Shown here in pieces: positions 40,809 to 50,234 of a stretch of DNA of 64,000 nucleotides. The DNA comes from CAXXOK01 sp963675925 (GTDB lineage Bacteria > Bacillota > Clostridia > Christensenellales > Aristaeellaceae). The position numbers and the translations under genes are program-made. The notes beneath the pieces were generated by a model. That model did no database searches. It saw only the letters and a program-made list of their open reading frames with translations, and was not told the origin of the DNA. How positions within the stretch are numbered: position 1 is the first letter of the stretch; every line of letters begins with the position of its first letter. The stretch lies in assembly GCA_963675925.2 (NCBI GenBank), contig CAXXIB010000004.1, positions 806,001-870,000 on the forward strand, in the 5' to 3' direction.

Positions 40809-41675
40809 ATGGAAAAGATGATTGACCTGTTCACCGATGCCGTGACCATCAGCTGCGAGGTGTTTCCGCCCAAGGAGTTTGCCCGGGTGGAGGAAGCCAA
40901 GCAGATCGTGCGCGATATTGCCACGCTCAAGCCCCAGTTTATCTCCGTAACCTACGGGGCGACCGGCATAACCCCGCAGTTCACCCGTGAAATTGCCCAG
41001 ACCGCGCAGGAGGCGGGTGTCCCCGCCCTGGCCCACTTGACGAGCGTGAATTCCACCGTGGATACCATTGACGCGGTATTGGATGATCTGGCAAGCGCCG
41101 GTGTGCACAATGTGCTGGCGCTGCGCGGTGATATCCCTGTCGATGGCATTCTGCCCAGCGGCAAGCGGTTTGAACATGCTACCCAGCTGGTCAGGCACAT
41201 CAAACAGCGCGGCGGCTTTTGCATCGGGGCGGCCTGCTACCCTGAAGGCCATCCCGAAAGTGCAAACCGTGCCGTTGATCTGGAAAACCTGAAGAAAAAA
41301 GTGGACGCTGGGGTTGATTTTTTAACCACGCAGATGATTTTTGACAACACGACGCTGTACAACTTCCTCTACCGCGCCCTGCGTGCAGGGATTGATGTAC
41401 CGGTGGGCGCGGGCATTATGCCGGTGATCAAAGCCCGGCAGATCAAGCGCATTACCGCGCTTTCGGGGGCTACGCTGCCGCCGCGCTTTTTGTCCATTGT
41501 CGATAAGTTCGGTGCCGATCCTGCGTCCATGCGGCAGGCCGGTGTGGCCTACGCTACCGAGCAGATTGTAGACCTGATTGCCAACGGCATTCGCCATATT
41601 CACCTGTACACCATGAACCGTTTCGATGTGGCGGAGGATGTATTCCGCAACCTCGGCGCAATCATCGGGAGGTAA
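40809..41675 (+). CDS. metF: 5,10-methylenetetrahydrofolate reductase
   Basis: 288 aa TIM barrel. SCEVFPPKEFARVEEA, FISVTYGATG (flavin site), HLTSVNSTVDTI, NVLALRGDIP, FCIGAACYPEGHPES, FLTTQMIFDN and PVGAGIMPV, all typical. Makes the 5-methyl-THF used by MetH. GAGGAG precedes the ATG. Three bases separate it from metH, showing tight co-expression. Confidence 0.95.
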   Translation: MEKMIDLFTDAVTISCEVFPPKEFARVEEAKQIVRDIATLKPQFISVTYGATGITPQFTREIAQTAQEAGVPALAHLTSVNSTVDTIDAVLDDLASAGVHNVLALRGDIPVDGILPSGKRFEHATQLVRHIKQRGGFCIGAACYPEGHPESANRAVDLENLKKKVDAGVDFLTTQMIFDNTTLYNFLYRALRAGIDVPVGAGIMPVIKARQIKRITALSGATLPPRFLSIVDKFGADPASMRQAGVAYATEQIVDLIANGIRHIHLYTMNRFDVAEDVFRNLGAIIGR

Positions 41676-41678
41676 GCG

Positions 41679-44108
41679 ATGCACCCGTTTTTAACGTTAC
41701 TGAAAACCCGGCGCGTGATACTGGACGGCTCCATGGGCGCGATTTTGCAAGGCATGGGCTTGCCCAGCGGCATGAAGCCGATGGAGTGGAACACCCTGCG
41801 CCCTGATACGGTGAAGGCCGTACACCGCGGCTATCTGAATGCGGGCGCGGATGTGGTGTATGCCAATACCTTTGGCTTTGACCCGGAGGAGCTTTCAAAC
41901 TGGGAAGAACTGATCACCGCAGGGGTGCGCATCGCCAAAGAGGCGGTCAAAAAGGCCGGACACGGCTTTGCCGCGCTGGATTTAACCAGCCTGGGGAAAC
42001 TGCTTGCGCCCTATGGCGAGCGGGCGTTTGAGGATGCGGTCACCTGGTATTACACCATCGCCAGCGCGGGCATACAGGCAGGCTGCGATTTGATTGTGCT
42101 GGAGACCATGACCTGCCTGACCGAGGTCAAGGCGGCGGTGCTCGGTATCCGCCAAGCCATCCAGGAAAAAGGGGGCAATGCCCCCCTGCCCTTCATCGTC
42201 TCCCTGTCGCCGGATGAAAGCGGACGGCTTTTAACAGGCTCGGATATCGAAGGCGCGGCGGCCATGCTGACGGCAATGGCGGGCGTGGACGCGCTGGGCA
42301 TTAACTGCCATGCCGAGCCGAAGCTGTTGCTACAAAACCTTAAGCGCCTTTTGGCCTGCGCAGCCGGGAAACCGGTGCTGTTTAAGCCCAACGGGGGCAT
42401 ACCGGAGCTGGTGGATGGCTGTACGCTGTTTAAAACCGAGCCGGAGGGCTTTGCCATCGATATGGCCGAGGCCGTTTCCCTGGGTGCACATGCCGTGGGT
42501 GGGTGCTGCGGCACCACCGACAAGCATATTGCCGCGCTGGTAAAAGCCGTAGCCGATCTGCCCTATACACCGCCGCAACCACCGCAGGCGGACGGGCTTA
42601 CACACTGCCGGGTCTCCGGCCACAGCCAAACGGTGACCATCGGCGAAAAGCCCGTGATCATCGGCGAGCGCATCAACCCCACCGGCAAACCCAAACTCAA
42701 GCAGGCATTACGCGAGCAAAACATGGCCTATATCAAGCAGGAAGCCGCCGCGCAGATGGACGCGGGCGCGGATATATTGGATGTTAATGTCGGCCTGCCG
42801 GGCATTGACGAAGCCGCCATGCTGACCGCCGCCACCAAAGCCGTACAGGCCGTGACCGCCGCGCCCCTGCAGCTGGACTCGGCCGACCCCGCCGCGCTGG
42901 AAGCCGCTCTGCGTGCCTACACCGGTAAGCCAATCATCAACAGCGTATCGGGAAAACAGTCTGTGATGGACGCGGTCTTCCCGCTCGCCAGGCAGTACGG
43001 CGCGGCGCTGGTCGCTCTCTGCCTTGACGAAAACGGCATTCCTGATACTGTGGGCGGTCGCCTGGCGATTGCCAAACGCATTCTGGCCGAAGCCGACCGC
43101 CACGGCGTGGATCACAGCGACATTCTGTTTGACGGGCTGACCATGGCCGCCGCCGCCGATCCGCAAGCGCCGTCGGTGACGCTGGAAACCGTACACCGCC
43201 TGCAAACGGAGCTGCATGTAAAAACCGTGCTGGGCGTGAGCAACGTGTCCTTTGGGCTGCCGGGGCGCAGCCTGATTACGGCGGCGTTTGTATCCATGGC
43301 GCTGCTGCGGGGGCTGTCCGCCGCGATTATCAATCCGCTGGACGGGCAGGTGCTGCCAGCCTTCCACGCGGCCAGCGCAACCTTGGGCTTTGATGCAGGA
43401 TTTGCGGACTATATCCAGAAGTACTCTGCGGTAACCCTGCAAACTGTGGTGCAGAAAGACGCGCCCAAAGCGGACGCAAAGGCCGGGGGAGACTCCCTGA
43501 GCGCGCTGATTATCGCCGGGATGGATGGGCCTGCCGGGGATGCCGCTGCTGCGCTGCTGGCCAAGGGGGAACAGCCCCTTGCGGTGATTGAAAACCATGT
43601 CATTCCCGCATTGACTGAGGTGGGCGCGCGCTACGAAAGCGGTAAAATCTTCCTGCCGCAGCTGATGCAATCGGCAGGCGCGGCCAAGCGTGCCATTGCC
43701 GAGGCCACCGCGAAAATGCCGGCCGCCGAGCCGGAGCCGGGCAAAACCATCGTGCTGGCGACCGTTGAGGGCGATGTGCACGATATCGGCAAAAACATCG
43801 TTTGCACCATGCTGCAAAGCTACGGCTTTCATGTGCTGGACCTGGGGAAGAATGTACCCCCGGCCGAGGTACTCGCCGCCGTGCAAAGCACCGGGGCAAC
43901 GCTGCTGGGGCTATCGGCACTGATGACCACCACCGTACCCTCCATGCGCGAAACCATTGCGCTGGTCCGCCGGGAGTATGCATCGCCGGTCACTGTCATG
44001 GTCGGCGGCGCGGTATTGACCGAAACGCTTGCCAAGGACATCGGCGCGGATTACTATGCGCCGGACGCCATGGCCAGCGTGCGCATCGCCAAGGATGTTC
44101 TGGGCTAA
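41679..44108 (+). CDS. metH: Cobalamin-dependent methionine synthase without reactivation domain
   Basis: 809 aa. Domains: homocysteine-binding barrel (about 1-295; zinc ligands in GINCHAEP and AVGGCCGTTDKHI), pterin-binding barrel (about 325-580; KPVIIGERINPTGKPKLKQA, DILDVNVGLPGIDE, LGVSNVSFGLPGRSLI), cobalamin-binding module (about 610-809; helical cap, then the base-off motif VEGDVHDIGKNIV). The roughly 330-residue C-terminal AdoMet reactivation domain of E. coli MetH is absent, as in many anaerobes, so reactivation would need another protein, if any. Start ATG follows GGGAGG. Moves the methyl group from methyl-THF to homocysteine, completing the pathway begun by metA and metF. Confidence 0.95.
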   Translation: MHPFLTLLKTRRVILDGSMGAILQGMGLPSGMKPMEWNTLRPDTVKAVHRGYLNAGADVVYANTFGFDPEELSNWEELITAGVRIAKEAVKKAGHGFAALDLTSLGKLLAPYGERAFEDAVTWYYTIASAGIQAGCDLIVLETMTCLTEVKAAVLGIRQAIQEKGGNAPLPFIVSLSPDESGRLLTGSDIEGAAAMLTAMAGVDALGINCHAEPKLLLQNLKRLLACAAGKPVLFKPNGGIPELVDGCTLFKTEPEGFAIDMAEAVSLGAHAVGGCCGTTDKHIAALVKAVADLPYTPPQPPQADGLTHCRVSGHSQTVTIGEKPVIIGERINPTGKPKLKQALREQNMAYIKQEAAAQMDAGADILDVNVGLPGIDEAAMLTAATKAVQAVTAAPLQLDSADPAALEAALRAYTGKPIINSVSGKQSVMDAVFPLARQYGAALVALCLDENGIPDTVGGRLAIAKRILAEADRHGVDHSDILFDGLTMAAAADPQAPSVTLETVHRLQTELHVKTVLGVSNVSFGLPGRSLITAAFVSMALLRGLSAAIINPLDGQVLPAFHAASATLGFDAGFADYIQKYSAVTLQTVVQKDAPKADAKAGGDSLSALIIAGMDGPAGDAAAALLAKGEQPLAVIENHVIPALTEVGARYESGKIFLPQLMQSAGAAKRAIAEATAKMPAAEPEPGKTIVLATVEGDVHDIGKNIVCTMLQSYGFHVLDLGKNVPPAEVLAAVQSTGATLLGLSALMTTTVPSMRETIALVRREYASPVTVMVGGAVLTETLAKDIGADYYAPDAMASVRIAKDVLG

Positions 44109-44253
44109 CGTTGGTAGATTTCGGGTATAGCTTCGAAATAAAAAATCACCCTATTTCGTTGGCTGCGCTTTGCGCGGCACAAGGAAGCGCCAAGGGGAAG
44201 CCTTTGGCTGGGGTTTGGGGGCCTTGCCCTCAAAGAAAGAAAGGGGAAACTGT

Positions 44254-45333
44254 ATGGATATCCTTTCCTTTATACGGGAAAGCACAGCGCGTTTCGGGCC
44301 TGTTGGCTACGAACAGGCGCTGGCGCAGTGGCTGAAGGAACAATTTCAGCCCTACTGCGACGAGGTGTATGTCGACGCGTTTTCAAACGTGGTCGCCATT
44401 CAGAAACCGACACTGAAATTAGCCAACCAGAAACAGGAAGGGGGCACGGCCCCCCCGAAAATCATGTTCGTTGCGCATATGGATGAGGTCGCTCTGCTGG
44501 TGACCGAAATTCTGAAGGATGGCTCCCTGCGCGTGCGCGGCATGGGCGGCGTGGACCCGAAAATCGTCCCTGCGATGACCGTGACCGTGCATGCCGAAAC
44601 GGGAGAGCTGTTTGGCGTGATCGGCGCAAAGCCCCCGCACCTGCAAGCCGCAGGCGACCAGAAAAAAGGCGTGAAGTGGGACGACCTGTATATCGACCTG
44701 GGCATGGATGCCGACAAGGTAAAACAAACCGTGAACATCGGCGATATGGTCACCCTCCACGGCGAGGTCGTGGAACTGCTTAACAATCGCGCCGCGAGCA
44801 AAACCATGGACGACCGCGCCTGCATCGCCGTGATGCTGGATGCTGCCGAGCGCCTGCAGAAACTCAAGCACTCCGCCGAAGTCGTATTCATGTGCTCCAC
44901 CCAGGAAGAGGTTGGCGGGTTTGGCGCAATGACCGGTGCCTATTCCGTAGACCCGGACATCGGCTTCATTTTGGATGTGACCCAGGCAAGCTACCCCGGC
45001 GCTAAACCGGACAGCACCGTGCCTGCGGATGCGCCCGCCCTTACCATCGGCCCGTTCATTCAGCATAAGCTTTTGCAAAAGCTGAAGGATACCGCCAAAG
45101 ACAATGGCATTAAAGTGAATTTGGAGCTGGCCGAACGCGGGACCGGCACCGATACCGACGAGGTGGAAATCGCCCGCGATGGCGTACCCTGCGTGCTGGT
45201 CGGTCTGCCGCTAAGCTACATGCATACCACGGTGGAAACCGTGCAGCTGGACGTAATCAAGCAGTGCGGCCGCCTGGCGGCGGCTTACGCCGCAGACATT
45301 GAAGAAGGGTGGGATACAGACTTATGGATCTGA
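44254..45333 (+). CDS. M42-family aminopeptidase (TET type), paralog 1
   Basis: 359 aa from ATG 44254 (AAAGGGG upstream). Dinuclear metal motifs: FVAHMDEVALLV, KTMDDRACIAVM, CSTQEEVGGFGA, DVTQASYPG and the C-terminal SYMHTTVETV. The inserted dimerisation domain is about 70-165. Cytoplasmic tetrahedral aminopeptidase that trims peptides. First of three consecutive M42 genes; the next begins inside its last codons. Confidence 0.93.
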   Translation: MDILSFIRESTARFGPVGYEQALAQWLKEQFQPYCDEVYVDAFSNVVAIQKPTLKLANQKQEGGTAPPKIMFVAHMDEVALLVTEILKDGSLRVRGMGGVDPKIVPAMTVTVHAETGELFGVIGAKPPHLQAAGDQKKGVKWDDLYIDLGMDADKVKQTVNIGDMVTLHGEVVELLNNRAASKTMDDRACIAVMLDAAERLQKLKHSAEVVFMCSTQEEVGGFGAMTGAYSVDPDIGFILDVTQASYPGAKPDSTVPADAPALTIGPFIQHKLLQKLKDTAKDNGIKVNLELAERGTGTDTDEVEIARDGVPCVLVGLPLSYMHTTVETVQLDVIKQCGRLAAAYAADIEEGWDTDLWI

Positions 45334-46352
45334 AAACCCTTTGTGAATTACGGGCCCTAGGCGGCCGCGAAGAGGCCGTACGCAAGGTTGTGTACGATAT
45401 CTGCGTGAGCAAACTGGGCAAAGAGAATGTATCGTTTGACGGCATGGGTAGTGTAATCGCTGTGCGCAAGGCCAAGGAGTCCAGCCTGCCGCGCGTACTG
45501 TTTGCCGCCCATATGGACGAAATCGGTCTGGTATCGATTTCCGCAAACGACGATGGACTGATCAACTTCCGCGGCATCGGCGCAGTGGACCCGCGGGTAC
45601 TGCTAAGCAAGCGCGTAATGGTGGGTTACGGCGAGGATGCCATCCCCGGTGTGATCGGGTATACGCCCATCCACTTGCAGTCCAAAGAGGAATACCACGG
45701 CGCGCCGACCATCGACAAACTCAGCGTGGATATCGGTGCCAAGGACAAGGCCGAGGCCGAAAGCAAGGTTCCCACGGGCACGCATATCACCTTTACTACG
45801 AAGTATACCGAGTTCGGCGATGGGTTTGTCTGCGCCAAAGCGCTGGATGACCGCGTGGGCGTGTATAACCTGCTGCGCCTGCTGGATGCGGACTATGATG
45901 GCGAGCTGACGCTGGCCTTTACCGCCAGAGAAGAGGTCGGCCTGCGCGGTGCGAAATCCGCCGGTTACCGCGTGCAGCCGGATATCGCCATCGTGCTGGA
46001 AGGGACCACCGCTAACGATTTGGGCGATACCGAGGACCAGTTTAAAGTCTGCACGCCCGGCCAGGGGCCGTGTGTGTCGTTCATGGATACGTCCTCCATT
46101 GCCGATCACGCGCTGTTTAAGCTCGTGCTCAAAGCGGGCACGGAAGAAAACGTACCCCACCAGATTAAAAAATACATCGCCGGCGGCAACGATGCCGGCG
46201 CGATTCAGCGTGCGGGCGCGGGCTGCAAAACCGTGGTCATCTCCGTACCCTGCCGCAATATCCACAGCCCCTCCTCGGTGTGCAACCTGCAGGATGTGGA
46301 TAGTCAACTTCAGCTCGCCCAGGCGACACTCAAGCATCTGATGAAAGGATGA
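45324..46352 (+). CDS. M42-family aminopeptidase (TET type), paralog 2
   Basis: 342 aa from ATG 45324, overlapping the previous stop by 10 bases, with GGTGGG upstream. Motifs FAAHMDEIGLV, KALDDRVGVYNL, TAREEVGLRGA, VLEGTTANDLGD (Glu as metal ligand) and PCRNIHSPSSV. It belongs to the FrvX/YsdC-like branch. Overlap with both neighbours implies joint production, possibly mixed TET particles. Confidence 0.93.
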   Translation: MDLKTLCELRALGGREEAVRKVVYDICVSKLGKENVSFDGMGSVIAVRKAKESSLPRVLFAAHMDEIGLVSISANDDGLINFRGIGAVDPRVLLSKRVMVGYGEDAIPGVIGYTPIHLQSKEEYHGAPTIDKLSVDIGAKDKAEAESKVPTGTHITFTTKYTEFGDGFVCAKALDDRVGVYNLLRLLDADYDGELTLAFTAREEVGLRGAKSAGYRVQPDIAIVLEGTTANDLGDTEDQFKVCTPGQGPCVSFMDTSSIADHALFKLVLKAGTEENVPHQIKKYIAGGNDAGAIQRAGAGCKTVVISVPCRNIHSPSSVCNLQDVDSQLQLAQATLKHLMKG

Positions 46353-46359
46353 TTTGCAT

Positions 46360-47343
46360 ATGAAAGAACTCTTACAACAGCTTACCGCCCTCTACGGCCC
46401 CAGCGGCCACGAGCACACTGTGGCGGATGTAATCGAATCCCTGGTCAAGGACTCGGTGGACTCCGTCCGCCGGGATGCCCTGGGTAACCTGATTTGCGAA
46501 AAGAAAGGCACAGGCGACAAACGCATTATGTTTGCCGCGCACATGGACCACATCGGCCTGATTGTCACCCATGTGGAAAAAGAAGGCTGGCTGCGTGTGT
46601 CCAACGTCGGTGGCATTAGCGTCAGCATGAGCCGCGCCCGCCGTGTGAAGTTCCAAAACGGCGTGGAGGGTGTGCTCTATGAGCAGGCCTTGAAGAAGGG
46701 CGAGCAAAGTGCAATGTCGACCCTGTATATCGATATCGGCGCTAAGGACGAAGCCGAAGCCCTGTCTATGGTGGACATCGGCGACATCGCCGTGTATTCC
46801 GAGCCCTCGTTTGATGTAGGCAAAACCCGCATGGCCTCGCCCGCGATGGACGACCGCTCCGCCTGCGCGCTGCTGATTTCGCTGCTGAAAAACCTGCCGG
46901 ACAAACACCAGTCCATCGTGGCGGTGTTTACTTCGCAGGAGGAGGTAGGCGTGCGCGGCGCAACCGTGGCGGCCTATTCCGCCCAGCCGGATGAAGGCAT
47001 CGCGATTGATGTGACCGTCGCCGGTGATATTCCGGAGCTCAAGCTCAACGCCGTGAAGATGGGCGAAGGTCCGGCCGTGAAAATCAAGGATGCACGGTCC
47101 ATTTCTCACCCGGATGTGGTCAAGCGTATGCTGGCCGCCGCCAAACAGGCAGGCGTGCCCTGCCAGCGCGAGGTTCTGCCCTACGGCGGCACCGATGCCG
47201 GCGCTATGCAGCTGTCCCGCGGTGGCATGCCGGTGGGTACGCTGTCCATCCCCTGCCGCTATGTGCACTCGGCCTGCGAGATGATCGACATGGATGACAT
47301 GGAAAACGGCCTGAAATTGCTTGTGGAGTATGTTAAGGCATAA
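46360..47343 (+). CDS. M42-family aminopeptidase (TET type), paralog 3
   Basis: 327 aa from ATG 46360, 7 bases after paralog 2. Motifs FAAHMDHIGLI (His replaces the usual Glu after HMD, not a metal ligand), PAMDDRSACALL, TSQEEVGVRGA, AIDVTVAGDIP and CRYVHSACEM. Complete metal site, so active in principle. Followed by a terminator at 47374. Confidence 0.93.
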   Translation: MKELLQQLTALYGPSGHEHTVADVIESLVKDSVDSVRRDALGNLICEKKGTGDKRIMFAAHMDHIGLIVTHVEKEGWLRVSNVGGISVSMSRARRVKFQNGVEGVLYEQALKKGEQSAMSTLYIDIGAKDEAEALSMVDIGDIAVYSEPSFDVGKTRMASPAMDDRSACALLISLLKNLPDKHQSIVAVFTSQEEVGVRGATVAAYSAQPDEGIAIDVTVAGDIPELKLNAVKMGEGPAVKIKDARSISHPDVVKRMLAAAKQAGVPCQREVLPYGGTDAGAMQLSRGGMPVGTLSIPCRYVHSACEMIDMDDMENGLKLLVEYVKA

Positions 47344-47373
47344 CCCCCCTTGCAATGCGCGCAAACCTTTTAA

Positions 47374-47405
47374 AAAACTGCTGCAATAAACAGCAGTTTT
47401 TCTTA
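47374..47405 (+). terminator. Terminator of the M42 gene cluster
   Basis: AAAACTGCTG (47374-47383) pairs with CAGCAGTTTT (47391-47400), then TCTT. Confidence 0.85.
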
Positions 47406-47474
47406 TGTGTAGCGCAATGCGCCTGATTCTATAGCTCCTTGGCAGCGCGCAAGAACGCACCACAGGTTTTTTTC

Positions 47475-47503
47475 TTGACGCTTCCAGTCTTTGCCAATAT
47501 AAT
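47475..47503 (+). promoter_or_regulatory. Promoter of the exported zinc-ribbon protein
   Basis: TTGACG (47475-47480), 17 bases, TATAAT (47498-47503). Confidence 0.75.
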
Positions 47504-47581
47504 GTATAGAAGACAAAAAACTATATTGACCAAACTATGTTGCAATGGATAGCGTACGCTGGGAAAGACGGAGGCTGACCT

Positions 47582-48370
47582 ATGAAACGAACCGGAGTGA
47601 TACTGCTTGGATTGATCCTGCTGCTGTGCCTGACCCTGACCACCGCGCTGGCTGACGGCGAATGGATTTGCCCCAGCTGCGGAACCAAAAATACCGGCAA
47701 CTTCTGCACCGAGTGCGGCACGCAAAAACCGCAAACCGGCGACGGCAGTACGATTACGGATGTGACATTTACATCCTTGGATAATGGGGATACGCTGTTA
47801 GAGTGGCAGGATAGCGATAAAGCATCGGACTTCACGCTGTCCTATGCCAACGATAACTGGGAGTACTATTATTGGATCGACGATATCAAAGACGAGCGCT
47901 ATATTCTGGATCATCTAATTCCGGGTCTCACCTATCAAATTACCGTGTCCAATCATGACTCGGAAACAACGGTCGACTATACCGTGCCAAGGCCCATCTT
48001 TACCGAGTACCAGGCAGGCGACAAGTACCTGAACCTGTCCACCAACGATTTCTCCCTGGCAAAAATGGAGAAAGACCCCTCCATGACGTTTAGCCTGCGG
48101 GTCAGCTACCCGCAGCTGAAGCACTCGCGGGAGTATAAGGCGAAGATCATCCTCGAAACGCCGTTTGGATATTGCAGCACCGTGTATTGCTGGGAAAAGT
48201 ACAAGCTTCAAAACTATTATACCTATGTGTATACCACCTTTTCCATGATGAGCGATTTTCTGGAAAACGTGGAGGACGACTTCGGGTCGATTCCGACCGG
48301 CGAGTACAGATTTGAAATGTATATGGACGGCCAGCTTTACGGCTATGAGGACTTTACCGTAACGAAATGA
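47582..48370 (+). CDS. Secreted protein with N-terminal zinc-ribbon
   Basis: 262 aa. Signal peptide KRTGVILLGLILLLCLTLTT-ALA, then at once a four-cysteine zinc-ribbon, WICPSCGTKNTGNFCTECGT, and a beta-sandwich domain (about 58-118, fibronectin-III-like: LEWQDSDKASDFTLSYAND, LIPGLTYQITV). A second beta-rich domain to the end has no name I know. Zinc ribbons are normally cytoplasmic; an exported one directly after the signal peptide is unusual. Could be surface-attached. GGAGG-like site upstream. Confidence 0.7.
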   Translation: MKRTGVILLGLILLLCLTLTTALADGEWICPSCGTKNTGNFCTECGTQKPQTGDGSTITDVTFTSLDNGDTLLEWQDSDKASDFTLSYANDNWEYYYWIDDIKDERYILDHLIPGLTYQITVSNHDSETTVDYTVPRPIFTEYQAGDKYLNLSTNDFSLAKMEKDPSMTFSLRVSYPQLKHSREYKAKIILETPFGYCSTVYCWEKYKLQNYYTYVYTTFSMMSDFLENVEDDFGSIPTGEYRFEMYMDGQLYGYEDFTVTK

Positions 48371-48393
48371 TGAAATAGCGTAAATGGCAGCAA

Positions 48394-48433
48394 ACAACAC
48401 CCCTCCGGGAACTATCGCCCGGAGGGGTGTTGT
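48394..48433. terminator. Strong bidirectional terminator
   Basis: 16-bp perfect stem ACAACACCCCTCCGGG / CCCGGAGGGGTGTTGT with an 8-base loop, between the zinc-ribbon gene (+) and the phosphoglucomutase gene (-). Confidence 0.9.
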
Positions 48434-48455
48434 GTATACGTTGCTTGAAACGATG

Positions 48456-50180
48456 TTAGTTTTGCAGCAGCGTTCTGGCCGCAGCGGTAACTGCCGTAAG
48501 CAGCGCATCCGCTTCGGCTTTGTCTGCATGTTTCACATTGATATAGAGCTTGATTTTAGGCTCGGTACCGGATGGACGGACGCATACAAAGCCGCCGCCC
48601 TGCAGGCTGAAATACAGCATGTCGCTTTGCGGATAGCCAAGGGGTTCCACCGTGCCGTCGGCGCTTGTTTTTGTGCCTTTTAAAATATCGAGCACGGCTT
48701 CTACCGCTACGCCGCCGATCTCTTTGGGCGGGTTTTCGCGCACGGCGGACATAATGGCGTGCATTTTTTGTGCGCCGTCCAGGCCGGGCAGTTCGGTGCT
48801 TTCCACATGCTCCAGATAATACCCGTAGGTCTTGAAGATCTCATCCATCACATCGGACAGCGTTTTGCCCTGGCGCTTGTAGTAGGCCGCGGCCTCGGCA
48901 ATGAGCAGGCTGGCGTTTACGCCGTCTTTGTCGCGCACAAAGGTGGAGGACAGGAAGCCGTAGCTTTCCTCAAAGCCAAACAGGAAGGTGTGGGAGCCTG
49001 TGTCCTCAAACTCCTGTATCATCTCGCCGATAAACTTAAAGCCTGTCAGCGTATCAAACAGCGCAACGCCGTGTGCATCGCAGATGGGCTTGGCCAGCTG
49101 CGTGGAAACGATGGATTTAACAACCGCGCCATTACCCGGCAGGGTACCGGCTGCCTGCTGGGTGGAGAGGATATAGTAAATCATCAGACAGCCGATTTGG
49201 TTGCCGGTTAGCAGGCGGAACTGTCTGTTTTTCTCGCGCACGGCTACGCCCAGGCGGTCGCAGTCCGGGTCGGTGGCAAAGCAGACATCTGCACCGACCT
49301 CGTTAGCCAGCGCAGTAGCAAGGGTGAAGGTTTCCGGGAACTCAGGGTTTGGCTGCTTGATGGTGGAAAAGTCCGGATCGGGTAGCTCCTGTTCCTTCAC
49401 CACGCTTACGCCGGTGATGCCGATCTCCTTCAACACGCGGCGTACCGGCACGTTGCCCGCACCGTGCAGCGGCGTGTAGACAATTTTCAGGGTTTTGCCC
49501 TCGTCCCGGACAATGTCTGGGTTGATGGACAGCGTTTTTACCCGGCGGATGTACTCATCATCCACCTCGCGGTTGCCGATGATCGCCATCAGCCCCTTTT
49601 GCAGGGCTTCCTGCCGGGTCATGGTCTTGGGATCGGTGAACTGTAGCGCGTTGATGGCAGTGATAACCTGCTCGGCGGTCTCGGGGCCGATCTGCGCGCC
49701 GTCCGGCCCGTAGACCTTGTAGCCGTTGTACTGCGGGGGGTTGTGGCTGGCGGTAATCACCACGCCTGCGTCCGCCTGCAAATGCCGCACCGCAAACGAC
49801 AGGATGGGCACGGGGCGGAGCGAATCGAAAATCTTCGCGGTGATGCCGCTGGCGCATAGGGTAAGTACGGTTTCCATGGCAAATTCCGGGCTCATGCGGC
49901 GGCTGTCGTAGGCGATAACTACCATCGGCCGCCGTCCCTTGATTTTGGCGTTTAAATAGTTGGCCAGTCCCTGCGTGGCGCGGCGCACGGTATAAATGTT
50001 CATGCGGTTGGTGCCGTAGCCCAGCACTCCGCGCATCCCGGCCGTGCCAAAGGACAGGGTTTGGTAAAAACGGTCTTCGATTTCCTTGTCGTTACCAGCG
50101 ATGGCGCTCAGCTCGCTCACCAGCGCGTCGTCGTCCCGGAAGTCTTTAAGCCATTTTTGATAGCTGTCTTTATACTGCAT
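48456..50180 (-). CDS. pgcA: Alpha-phosphoglucomutase/phosphomannomutase
   Basis: 574 aa. Four alpha-D-phosphohexomutase domains: phosphoserine loop VITASHNPPQYNGYKVYGPD (Ser145), metal loop ATDPDCDRLGV, sugar-specificity loop GFEESYGFL and phosphate loop CVRPSGTEPKIKLY. Interconverts glucose-1-phosphate and glucose-6-phosphate, so it would channel glycogen phosphorylase product into glycolysis. Last gene of the minus-strand AmmeMemoRadiSam group, 54 bases after the DapF-like gene. Confidence 0.94.
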   Translation of the reverse strand: MQYKDSYQKWLKDFRDDDALVSELSAIAGNDKEIEDRFYQTLSFGTAGMRGVLGYGTNRMNIYTVRRATQGLANYLNAKIKGRRPMVVIAYDSRRMSPEFAMETVLTLCASGITAKIFDSLRPVPILSFAVRHLQADAGVVITASHNPPQYNGYKVYGPDGAQIGPETAEQVITAINALQFTDPKTMTRQEALQKGLMAIIGNREVDDEYIRRVKTLSINPDIVRDEGKTLKIVYTPLHGAGNVPVRRVLKEIGITGVSVVKEQELPDPDFSTIKQPNPEFPETFTLATALANEVGADVCFATDPDCDRLGVAVREKNRQFRLLTGNQIGCLMIYYILSTQQAAGTLPGNGAVVKSIVSTQLAKPICDAHGVALFDTLTGFKFIGEMIQEFEDTGSHTFLFGFEESYGFLSSTFVRDKDGVNASLLIAEAAAYYKRQGKTLSDVMDEIFKTYGYYLEHVESTELPGLDGAQKMHAIMSAVRENPPKEIGGVAVEAVLDILKGTKTSADGTVEPLGYPQSDMLYFSLQGGGFVCVRPSGTEPKIKLYINVKHADKAEADALLTAVTAAARTLLQN

Positions 50181-50234
50181 ATGAATCCCTCTGCTTCTGT
50201 CATGTTAATGGGTTGTATCGTTCTAGCTGCGCCT

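Noticed and set aside
42708..43886. Open frame of 392 codons on the minus strand
   Set aside because: Antisense to metH, low-complexity Gly/His/Arg composition, no ribosome site or promoter.
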